Of a stretch of DNA of 64,000 bases, positions 37,301 through 49,300 are shown one piece after another; the first letter of the stretch is position 1; each line of letters opens with the position of its first letter. The notes under the pieces were generated by a model that was not told the DNA's origin, did no database searches, and saw only the letters and a list, made by a program, of their open reading frames with translations. Made by a program: the position numbers and the translations under genes. The stretch is from Melanocharis versteri (lineage: Eukaryota; Chordata; Aves; Passeriformes; Melanocharitidae): contig VZTG01004615.1 of assembly GCA_013397845.1 (NCBI GenBank), positions 1 to 64,000 of the forward strand, given 5' to 3'.

Positions 37301-40300
37301 AAGGACTTGTGGAACTGAGAGAAATGGACAGGAAAAACCTGCAGTGGGATGAGGGGAAGCAGAGGGGCAGCTCTGATCTCTGCTCTCTGTGAGCAGGGAC
37401 AGGACCCAAGGAACAGCTGGAGCTGTGTCAGGAGAGGGTCAGGCTGGATGTCAGGAAAGGTTCTGCCCCCAGAGGGTAGTGGGGCACTGAACAGGCTCCC
37501 CAGGGAATGGGCACGGCCCCAAGGCTGCCAGAGCTCCAGGAGCATTTGGACAATGCCCTCAGGGACAGGCTGGGATTGTTGGGAGTGTCCTATCCAGGAG
37601 CTGGACTGGATGATCCTGTGGGTCCCTTCATACTCAGGATATTCCATGATTCTACACGTCCCCAGCTCTGAGATAACACAAAGATAAGCAAACAAAGCTT
37701 TTTAGTGCCCTTCTGGGAACAGAAGAAAGCTCTGAGGTGCCATTGAGCTTTATGAGAAGCTGCAGGTGAACTGAACCCCAGCCCTTTCTGTGAGCAGTTT
37801 CTGTGCTCTCCCTTTGAAGATCAAGAGCCTGGTTCTGGATGACAGTGATTTGTATCGCTGCTGTGCTGTCAATGCCTACGGAGAGGCCTCATGCTCTGCT
37901 GGCCTCAGGATCATCCAAGGTAGGACTGGCAGCTCTGGGCTCCACAGGCTGTGGTCCCGGCAGTGGCTTTGCTGTTCCCTGGGTTGGGTGTCCAGAACTT
38001 TGTCTGGGTATTCTTGATGTGAGGGTCAGATATGCCCCTCACTGAGGACTGGAGATCTTTTGGTGGCTCCCTGACACTGTGAGCTTTAAGGGAAGGGGGA
38101 AGAAAGTGGAATTGTGCTCACTGCACTGGTCCATAATCAGACACCCTGGATTTAGTGCTGAACTGCCTCAATCCTTTCTTTATGTTGTTGAACAAATCAG
38201 TCCTTTGGGAGGGATCCATTCTTCTGCAGCTGTCTCTGGACCTTGTTACTGCTTCCCTTTATAGTCAGTGCAGAGAAATGGGCACTTTGTGAGTCAGATA
38301 TAACTGATACTCTTGGAATCCACTCAAACAGAAGATAGATTATATTGGAAGTGTCCATGTCACCTCTGTGCCTTTCAAGTAAGTTTAGAAGGCGCCTCTC
38401 TGCAGTTGCCATTTCCACCTTGGCTACTCATCTCTAAAACAAGATATTTCCTCCCATTGCTTAGGCCATAAAATTGGTAGGGAAGAATGCTCTCCTCTTC
38501 TGTGTGGAGTTTCCAGCAAGCACAGAGTCAATGGCTATAGAAATATCATCTTTATAGATGGAGATTACTGGGAGCAAATGTCAGATTGACAAGGAAATCC
38601 AAACTGGGATTTCCTTTTGCACTGGTAACAGATCCAGTGGTTTCATGACTGATTGGTTCACTGCTGTTTGTCTCATCTTGTTTATCCTATGGCTTGTTTT
38701 CCTTCTGTTTTCTCTTATAAATGATCAGTTGGCTTTAAGAGGAAGGCGAAATATGTTCCTGTTCATGCTGCTGATGGTAAGTTAAAGATCTATAGGTATA
38801 TTATATTACTGGGGGGGCAGAGTGAATAATACTCTGTCTGCCACACTATTGCTACCCCAGACTTGTAAAGAGTAGAGTAAGAGAAGGATTAATGAGCCTC
38901 TAATGTTCTGTCATCTCTGTCTGCTTGCTCTTTGCCTTTTGCTAAAGTGATGATTTTAGACACAGTTTTGGGCTGTTCTAATTTATGATTGTGGAATCAT
39001 TAGAAAAGGAAAAAGGGGATTTGGAGATGTCAAACACCTCTGGATAAAGCTTGTTAACATGGCTGAAAATAGTGGGTCTCTAGAGGGAAGCCCCTTAGGG
39101 AGAGATGAACTTCACTGGCGCTCAAAGGATGAGCATGGCAGTGAGAACTGACCAAGTTTCATGACAGTTTTTTGGTGAAATGTGAAAAAAACACCAGAGG
39201 AAAAGAGCTCAGCAGAATGACCTGTTGTCAGTGGCTATTCTGCATTTTCTTCTTTGGGGGGATGTATTTCACAGTGCTGGGTATGTGACTGTTTGTTGTT
39301 TCCCCCACTCTTGTGACAGAGCTCAAGAAGACACTCCTGGACTCCAAGAAGCTGCTGAGGAAGAGGTAAGGCTTGGGAGTGAGGGCCGTGCTCCCACTTC
39401 TGGATGTTTCTTGGTGGGAGGGGACAGCTCCAGAGACCTTCAGGGCAACACTTCTTGTGTCCAAACACTTCTTGTGTCCACACTTCTTGTGGTGAGACTC
39501 CCACAAGAGTCAGGCCAGGACAGCTTGGCACTGCTCTTGGGGCTGAGATAAACACAAAGTTCCAGATTCATTTTGAGGGGTATTTCCTCTGCACCACGAG
39601 GTTCTGACTGGGAAGCTGTGCTTCTCTGCTTCCCTGAGTTTAGCTCACAAGTAGCTTCCTGTCCAAAGGACAACTCTTCATGCACTGATGGCTCTGGCTG
39701 CCCAGGGGCTGAGCCCTGGCTCCCAGCCCGGCTGCACTGCCAGGTGCTCAGGGCACAATCCTTCCCTTCCCAGGTGGGAAATGCTAAGGATTGCCTGCTG
39801 ATAATGATCTCTGTGCAGAATCCTGAACTGTGCTTGGCAATTACCTGGCCTGGGCCAAACTGTGCCAGAGCCTCTGGTGATAATTCAGCAGTGTGGAAGC
39901 TGTTCCCTGACACCATTTAATTAGTAGTACAGATGCAGAAAACCTGCTGTGGAAGAGTCCCAGTCTTTCCTGCCTGCACCTGCAGGGTCAAGTGAAATAC
40001 AGGAATGATGGAGAGAGATGAAAGAGAATTAGAGATAGAAAAGCAGGACATCTTGTTGTCTGTGAAAATGTCTGAATGTTCCCCCCCCCCCCCNAGGGTC
40101 ACAGCACCAAAACCAAAGCCCCTGGACAAAGAAGCTGTGTGGCAGCTGCTGCTGCATGCAGATAGGAGAGATTATGAGAAAATCTGTATGAAATATGGAA
40201 TTGTTGACTTCCGTGGGATGCTGAGGAAGCTGCAGGAGATGAGGAAGGACACAGAGAGTGAACAAGACAAGGTAAAACAAACTGAAACCACTCCTTTTTA

Positions 40301-43300
40301 ACAAACTGCAGCTTCTGAAAACTGGCTAAAGCTTCCTAAATTGCTTTGGAGATGAAAATTTTGTTGTATGACAGTGATTTATGACAATGTTTTAAAGAAA
40401 TTCCACTTCTTTACTCATGCAGGTGAAAATGCTGATGAATTTTTTGAAGCTCAGTTCACAGATTTTAGGAGATAACTGACCACAGGGGTATTCAGTTGTC
40501 TCTGATAAGAATTTCAACCCCAAATTAAAAATTATATGCCCAAGAGTAAAAATTGGCCTTCACATACAGGGGCACATAGAGACCTGGATGGGCAGTGTGG
40601 GAGTGACCAGGAGGCAACACATAAAAAATAATTTATATACAGGAGGAAACTGTGTCAACTTAGAGATACTGCAACTTACTGTACCAGAACTGTGATTTAC
40701 AGATACTTCTACTACATAACATTAGAGGTAGCTCTTTAAAGTAGATTTCACATTAATTCAACAACTTAAGAACTTCTATCATGGCAGCTTTATCATTTAC
40801 GAGGTTCTTCAATATTTCTTTGCAGTTAATTCACAGTCTCAAAAACTTTGAACACATCAAAGTCAACAAGGAGGGAAATGCTACATTCAGCCTGGAGATG
40901 GAGCTGAAAAACAGCAACAGCAACGTTTACCTGCTCAAGGTGAGGGGGATGAGTTGGGCAGCAGCAGCTCAGACCAGCCCCTCAAGTGTTCTACAGAAAA
41001 GGCTTCATGTGCTAGGCAGTGGTTGAGAGCAAATAAATGCCTTAAAGTTGTCTGTCTTTTGCAGAGCCCTGCTTGGTTAGGGAGCAGTGTGGGTGTGGGG
41101 TGATCTTTGGTGGTGAATATCCTTGGGGATTTGTAGATCCAAGTACAGAGGACACGCTCAGTTACTGACATTCTTGTGTCTTCAGGAAGCTCATAGAACA
41201 GTTTGAGTTGGAAAGGACCTTTTAAAGGTCAAGGCACCTTAAAACTCATCTCATTCCACCCCCTGCCATGGGCAGGGACACCTTCCACTATCCCAGGTTG
41301 CTCCAAGCCCCATCCAGCCTGGTCTTGGACACTTCCAGGGATCCAGGGGCAGCCACAGCTGCTCTGGGCACCCTGTGCCAGGGTCTCCCCACTCTCATGG
41401 GAAAAAGCTACTTTCTTATATCTAACCTGACCCTCCCTCAGTTTAAGACCATCACCCCAACAGTATCTTTCAGGCTGCAGAAATTCTGCAGTTTCATATA
41501 AATTTTATTCACTTTCTCAAGTGCGCTATTGCGCTATAACTCCCTCTGTGAAAGAAGATCTCAGAGGTGTAAAACACCCCCTCTAGAGCCGTAGTCCCAT
41601 GAATGAGATCTGCAGGTGCTCAGTGTTGGGCGTGTTTTTCTGAAAGAAAATTTTTAGTCAAATTGTGGTTAGGGGCTTTAATCCAGGGGAAATCAGAAGG
41701 GGAGGACAGACTAACTAGGAATCTCCTGGATCAAATGTATGAAGCCTATGGGCCACAATTTGGAGAACGTGACCCAAGTGTGCTACAGAAAGTGGTGAAC
41801 TCTCCTGCTCATCCAGCTATGAGGATGCTGAAATCTAAGCCAAGAAAGTGGTTTGTCTTTGTAGCTGCAATAACTGTGTATTAATTAAGCTTCAGACCCT
41901 TACGTGGGCAGACAAGAGCTGCTGTTTTGCTGAGTTTCAGAGCCTGGTGCCCGGCTCTGTGCAGGATTCACTGCTCAGACAGTGCCTATGTGCTGCAAAG
42001 AGCCCTGGGCACTGTGAGGTTACTCATTTATATCAACAAGGGGATTGTAGCACCAACCTGTCCTGGCTGAGCCTTTGTGAGGACACTCTTCCCTCCCCTC
42101 CCCAGGATGGAGAGAGGCTCTGGTACGGGACAGGGGACGAGTACAGGAAGCACTGCCTGAGGAGAGTTGGGAGAAGGTACTACTTCACTGTCAATGATGT
42201 GCAGCCAGAGGATGCAGGGGTGTACCAGGTCAGGGTGGAGGATGTCCCTGTCTTCTCAACTGAACTGGATGCTCAAGGTAAGGAGTTCAGTTTGATAGAT
42301 GTGATGTGCAACTGTGACAAAATTTTTTTTTTTTTGCTGGAAAATTGTGTCTAGGAGCAAGTGCAAAGCTCAGTAACTCCTGACCACCACAGAGGACTGG
42401 CTTTGTGTTGCCCTTGTTTGGGCAACAGGTGAAAAGGAGCAGGAGGGTGATTTAGTGCTTTAGGTGCTGCATTTGCGGTCCAAGGGAGCAGGCCTAGGCT
42501 CGAGTACCAGTCTGGCTGTGGGTGACAGTGAGCACACTCCTTAACCTACCCCATCTTACAGTTTGCTTCTGTAAGCTCAGAATAATAACAACAAACTTAA
42601 TCCAAGTATCGTGCTGCAAGAACACATCAATGACTACAAGCAGCCAGCACATCAGTGTTGTGGGGTACAAATATCTCAGAAGATAATAAAGACAAAAATC
42701 TACTTTTCTGCTTTTCTGCAGAATTGGGCACAGAAGCACATCGCATTTTTTTCCTTTCTCTCAGTAACCCAGTGCTCAGAGGCACTACAACTTCCTGTTC
42801 TTTCCTCCCTCAGCTGTAACAGTTTTACTTGGAGCACAGAACCAGCTGTTTCCTTCCCACAGCTCTTGGTTTCCCCTGCAGCCATCCCAGCGCGGTTCCG
42901 GCAGCCGCTCTCCGACACGCGCTGTGCCGAGGCCGGGGACGCCGAGTTCCAGTGTGTGCTGTGCACGCCCTGCCACAAGCCCCTGTGGCTGCACAAGAGC
43001 CACCCCCTCCAGGCCAGTGACAAGCACCAGATCTCTGTGACACCTGATGGCCTGACCCACAAGCTGATTGTCAGGAACGTGGTGTCCTCGGACAGCGGCC
43101 TGTACACACTGGACGTGGGACAGGGCTCCTCCAGCGCCTGGCTCCTCGTGGAGTGTGAGTGGTTGGCAGCGGGTTGTTCCCATGGTGTGTTGGCACAAAA
43201 CATTCCTCTCACTGCCTGATGGCTCAAGGAGATGTTGCTCTGCTGGGAAATGAATTGCTGAGCTTCTAATTCCCAAATTATGGCTGAGAAAACTGGGGGT

Positions 43301-46300
43301 ATTCAGTGTGGAGAAGACAAGACTCGAGGGAGACCTTGGAGCCCTTTCCAGTGCTTAAAGGGGCTCCAAGAGAGCTGGAGAGGGTCTTTGGACAAGGGCC
43401 TGGAGGGATAGGACAAGGAGGAATGACTTCCCACTGCCAGAGGGCAGGGTTAGATGGGATATTGAGAAGAAATTCTTCCCTGTGAGGGTGGGGAGGCCCT
43501 GGCACAGGTTGCCCAGAGAAGCTGTGGCTGCCCCTGGATCCCTGGAAGTGTCCAAGTCCAGATTGGATGGGACTTGGAGCAACCTGGGATACTGGAAAGT
43601 GTCCCTGCCCATGGCAGGGGGTGGAGTGAGATGAATCTTAAGGTCTCTTCTGATCCAAACCATTTTGTGATTCCATGATCCTAAATTCTGTTTGGAAAAA
43701 TGAAGTTCTGGTTAGACCCTCTTTCCTCTTCAGTTGAGACCAACTTTTCCCCTTTTAATTAGTCCTGACAAATCCTATTGGCTTGTTTGCTCTACAGCTA
43801 CGATGAAGCTGCACATTCTCCATCAGTTATCGAAAAATGCTCCTTATCTCCTCACATGTTTTTGAGGAAGCTGTCCCAGTCATCACAGTGCAGCAGGCAG
43901 GGACTCAGGGAGCTTTTGGTACTCTCAGTTCTACACTATCAATGCCATTCTTCTTGCTAGATCATATTTTTCGTTCCCAATAATTAGAGTTAGACATGCT
44001 GGAAGGAGCTCAGAGGAAGCTGGGAAGGTGGGAACACAGTGCAGGCACATTGACAGTCACCTGGCTCATATTTGTTTGCTTCTGAAAGGTGGTTCCTTTG
44101 GTTCCCTTGGTTTCCTTTGGGATCCTCCTGCAGTAGCAGGAGGGGTCTCTCTCACAAAGGCCTCTCCAAAGCAATGTAGGTTTCTGAAACAAAGAAACTG
44201 CCTGTGGATTTCAGTGAGCTGTGAGCTCTGGTAAATTATATCCAACCTGGAAACCAAAGCAGTGAGTGACCTGCTCTCAGAACAGCGTGAATTTCAGATT
44301 AATGCAAAGCTATTCACAGATCTGGAAGCTTTAGTCCTCAGGTTGGCCATCCCTAAACCAGCCATTATCCAAATATGCAAGCTGCCTCCAGAGCAGTGAA
44401 ATCCCAGTTCCAGGGTGGGAACTGATGGCTTCTCTGTGCATGAAATATTCTGTAACTCCTCCATAGCTGGAGGGTGAAGGCAGATGGAATGAATGAATCC
44501 CATGTACAATCTAAGCCACTCTAAACCAAACCTGTCATGCTGGAAGTTTCCTTTTCTGTTAGTTTTGGTTTGTTTGTTTGTTTGTTATAATGAGCATGTT
44601 TCCATTAAAAAACAATGCTTTTTAACAAAAAATAATTGTCTTTAATTAACATTTCATTGTCTGAATGTGGCATTGAAAAATTCAGAATTTGAAAATATTT
44701 TAAATTTATTTAAATGTATTATGTTTTTGTGTTCTAAAATGAAATTCAAAAAGTGCTAACACATTTTCTTTGGTTGTTGATGCAGTGCATGACCTATTGA
44801 TTTTCTGTTACTTTGTTCCCCTCTTTTTCCTTGTAAATTGTAAATCTGCTCCCATGAAACAATGCAACTTCAGATGCCAAAGGAAAGAGGAGACAGGATG
44901 AAGGAGAAAAGATTGAAAGGGAGACATCTGAGTGGCTGAAAGAAACAATGGCAGACAACGAAAGGGCAAGGAAGCTTCGGCGCCAAGAACAAGATGGTGA
45001 TGAAGATCATCCTTCCTTTTCCACATCCTCTGGTGTGGAGAAAACTGGCTGGTACAGAACAGGTCAAGGCAGCAGCCAAGGCAGGGGCCAAGGACACTCC
45101 ATTGATTCTGATGATGGAAGCCAAAGATTTTTGGGAAAAGAAGGGCTACGCAAAACCCACATAGATGGAGAGATGGGGTCTGGGCAGTTTTCTGGAGCAG
45201 GTCTAGTTGAAGACTCAGCAGCCAATGATGGGAGCATCTTTGGACTAAAAGGCTTAGGAGGCAGAAGTGGGTTAAGGGCTGTCCATGGCATGGACTCTGT
45301 GTCAGGCAGAGCAGGTCCTGGTGGTGCAGTAGGAGGGGCAGGTGAATGGAATTCTGTGGATGGCAGGAGCGAGGGTGCGTTGGGTGCTGTTAACATTGAC
45401 ATGGATGATGGAGAAGGTTTGGGCTCTCAGCATGACAAGGATGGGAATTTAGGTGATGCCAGTTACAGAGCTGGTTTTGGGGGTGCTGGGAGGTTGGGTG
45501 GTGGAAGTTCCGTGCCAGATGGGCTTGATCCTGATTCAACTGATGTGGGAGCCAGTGTGGGTGATCTGTTCAGCAGGACTGGTCCAGGAACTGGAGCTGG
45601 GGGCAATGCTGCAGGTGCTGGAATGACAGGAGGAATGAGGTCTCACCATGGCAAGGATGGGCATCCCACTGTGGGTGATATGAACAGAGCAGGTGTAAAC
45701 AGAGAGGGACAAACAGGGACTACCTATGGCAAGGATGGCCTGACACCTCACGCCAGTGGTCAGTTAGGGCAGGCAGGAAGGTCTGGCCCACTATATGGGC
45801 CAGGAGGCCTTCCAGGTGGAGATGGGGCTATACCTGGTGCAGGTGGCAATTCTACAGGAAAAATGGAGGCTTTGTATGGTCCAGGTGGTCAGGTACTGGG
45901 GGCAGGTGCTGATAGGGCTGGTGTAGGGGGATTTGGAGGTCCCTATGGAAAGGATGGTCTCCCAGCTGGGGCTGGTTTTGGTGGTGTTGGTGCAGGGGGA
46001 CTTGGAGCTCTCTATGGGAAAGATGGTCTTCCCATTGGAGCAGGTGTTGGTGGGGCTCCTGGTACCGGGGGACCTGGATCTCCCTATGGAAATGATGGTC
46101 TCCCAACTGGGGCTGGTGATGCAGGGGAACCTGGATCTCCATATGGAAAGGATGGTCTCCAAGCTGGAGCAGGTGTTGATGGGGCTCGTGGTGCAGGAGG
46201 ACTTGGATCTCCCTATGGAAAAGATGGTCTCCCAGCTGAGGCTGGTGGTGCTGGTGCAGGAGGATTTGGAGAGGCTTTGTATGGTCTAGATGGTCGGCCA

Positions 46301-49300
46301 CTTGGAGCAGGTGGTGGTGGTGCTGGTGCAGAGAGATTTGGAATTCCCTATGGAAAGGATGGTCTCCAAGCTGAAGCAGGTCTTGGTGGGGCTGGTGTAG
46401 CTGGTGCAGGGGGATTTGGAACTCCCTATGGGAAGAATGGTCTCCCAGCTGGGGCTGGTTTTGGAGGTGGTGGTGCAGGGGGACATGGGTATCCATGTGG
46501 AAAAGATGGTCTCCTTGCTGGATCAGAAGTTGGTGTAGCTGCAGGTGGTGGTTTTGGAGGGGCTGGATCTCCTTATGGAATGGATGGTTTCCCAGCTGGA
46601 GCAGGTGCTGGAGGGGCTGGTGCCGGGGGACTTGGAGCTCCCTATGGAAAGGATGGTTTCCCAGCTGGAGCAGGTGTTGGTGGTGGTGCTGGTACCGGGG
46701 GACCTGGATCTCCCTATGGAAAGGATGGACTCCCAGCTGGAGCAGGTGTTGGTGGTGGTGCTGGTACCGGGGGACCTGGATCTCCCTATGGAAAGGATGG
46801 ACTCCCAGCTGGAGCAGGTGTTGGTGGTGGTGCTGGTACCGGGGGACCTGGATCTCCCTATGGAAAGGATGGACTCCCAGCTGGAGCAGGTGTTGGTGGT
46901 GGTGCTGGTACCGGGGGACCTGGATCTCCCTATGGAAAGGATGGACTCCCAGCTGGAGCAGGTGTTGGTGGGGCTGGTGAAGGGGGATTTGGGTCTCCAT
47001 ATGGAAGGGATGGTCTCCCAGCTGGAGCTGGTGGTGGTGGTGCTGGTACCGGGGGACCTGGATCTCCCTATGGAAAGGATGGACTCCCAGCTGGAGCAGG
47101 TGTTGATGGGGCTCGTGGTGCAGGAGGACTTGGATCTCCCTATGGAAAGGATGGACTCCCAGCTGGAGCAGGTGTTGATGGGGCTCGTGGTGCAGGAGGA
47201 CTTGGATCTCCCTATGGAAAGGATGGACTCCCAGCTGGAGCAGGTGTTGATGGGGCTCGTGGTGCAGGAGGACTTGGATCTCCCTATGGAAAGGATGGAC
47301 TCCCAGCTGGAGCAGGTGTTGATGGGGCTCGTGGTGCAGGAGGACTTGGATCTCCCTATGGAAAGGATGGACTCCCAGCTGGAGCAGGTGTTGATGGGGC
47401 TCGTGGTGCAGGAGGACTTGGATCTCCCTATGGAAAGGATGGACTCCCAGCTGGAGCAGGTGTTGATGGGGCTCGTGGTGCAGGAGGACTTGGATCTCCC
47501 TATGGAAAGGATGGACTCCCAGCTGGAGCAGGTGTTGATGGGGCTCGTGGTGCAGGAGGACTTGGATCTCCCTATGGAAAGGATGGACTCCCAGCTGGAG
47601 CAGGTGTTGATGGGGCTCGTGGTGCAGGAGGACTTGGATCTCCCTATGGAAAGGATGGACTCCCAGCTGGAGCAGGTGTTGATGGGGCTCGTGGTGCAGG
47701 AGGACTTGGATCTCCCTATGGAAAGGATGGACTCCCAGCTGGAGCAGGTGTTGATGGGGCTCGTGGTGCAGGAGGACTTGGATCTCCCTATGGAAAGGAT
47801 GGACTCCCAGCTGGAGCAGGTGTTGATGGGGCTCGTGGTGCAGGAGGACTTGGATCTCCCTATGGAAAGGATGGACTCCCAGCTGGAGCAGGTGTTGATG
47901 GGGCTCGTGGTGCAGGAGGACTTGGATCTCCCTATGGAAAGGATGGACTCCCAGCTGGAGCAGGTGTTGATGGGGCTCGTGGTGCAGGAGGACTTGGATC
48001 TCCCTATGGAAAGGATGGACTCCCAGCTGGAGCAGGTGTTGATGGGGCTCGTGGTGCAGGAGGACTTGGATCTCCCTATGGAAAGGATGGACTCCCAGCT
48101 GGAGCAGGTGTTGATGGGGCTCGTGGTGCAGGAGGACTTGGATCTCCCTATGGAAAGGATGGACTCCCAGCTGGAGCAGGTGTTGATGGGGCTCGTGGTG
48201 CAGGAGGACTTGGATCTCCCTATGGAAAGGATGGACTCCCAGCTGGAGCAGGTGTTGATGGGGCTCGTGGTGCAGGAGGACTTGGATCTCCCTATGGAAA
48301 GGATGGACTCCCAGCTGGAGCAGGTGTTGATGGGGCTCGTGGTGCAGGAGGACTTGGATCTCCCTATGGAAAGGATGGACTCCCAGCTGGAGCAGGTGTT
48401 GATGGGGCTCGTGGTGCAGGAGGACTTGGATCTCCCTATGGAAAGGATGGACTCCCAGCTGGAGCAGGTGTTGATGGGGCTCGTGGTGCAGGAGGACTTG
48501 GATCTCCCTATGGAAAGGATGGACTCCCAGCTGGAGCAGGTGTTGATGGGGCTCGTGGTGCAGGAGGACTTGGATCTCCCTATGGAAAGGATGGACTCCC
48601 AGCTGGAGCAGGTGTTGATGGGGCTCGTGGTGCAGGAGGACTTGGATCTCCCTATGGAAAGGATGGACTCCCAGCTGGAGCAGGTGTTGATGGGGCTCGT
48701 GGTGCAGGAGGACTTGGATCTCCCTATGGAAAGGATGGACTCCCAGCTGGAGCAGGTGTTGATGGGGCTCGTGGTGCAGGAGGACTTGGATCTCCCTATG
48801 GAAAGGATGGACTCCCAGCTGGAGCAGGTGTTGATGGGGCTCGTGGTGCAGGAGGACTTGGATCTCCCTATGGAAAGGATGGACTCCCAGCTGGAGCAGG
48901 TGTTGGTGGGGCTGGTGGTGCAGGGGGACCTGGATCTCCCTATGGAAAGGATGGACTCCCAGCTGGAGCAGGTGTTGGTGGGGCTGGTGGTACAGGTGGA
49001 CTTGGATCTCCCTATGGAAAAGATGGTCTCCCAGCTGCAGCAGGTGTTGGTGGTGCAGGGGGAGTTGGGGGTCCCTATGGAAAGGATGGTCTCCCAGCTG
49101 GAGCTGGTGGTGGTGGTGCAGGAGGAGTTGGGGGTCCCTATGGAAAGGATGGTCTCCCAGCTGGAGCAGGTGTTGGTGGGGCTGGTGGTACAGGTGGACT
49201 TGGATCTCCCTATGGAAAAGATGGTTTCCCAGTTGGAGCAGGTGCTGGTGGGGCTGGTGCAGGAGGACTTGGAGAGGCTTTGTATAGTCCAGATGCTTGG

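Larger units (their letters stand above)
37920..40096 (+). other. IGFN1 introns 4-6, nothing else seen
   Basis: Outside exons 5 and 6 I see only noncoding sequence. A small triplicated word ACTTCTTGTGTCCA lies at 39450-39494. The open frames at 39.2-39.9 kb on both strands lack splice support and domains. Confidence 0.6.

Noticed and set aside
47102..48901. CRISPR-like array
   Set aside because: Repeats are head to tail with no unique spacers, lie in a eukaryotic coding exon and encode a regular peptide.
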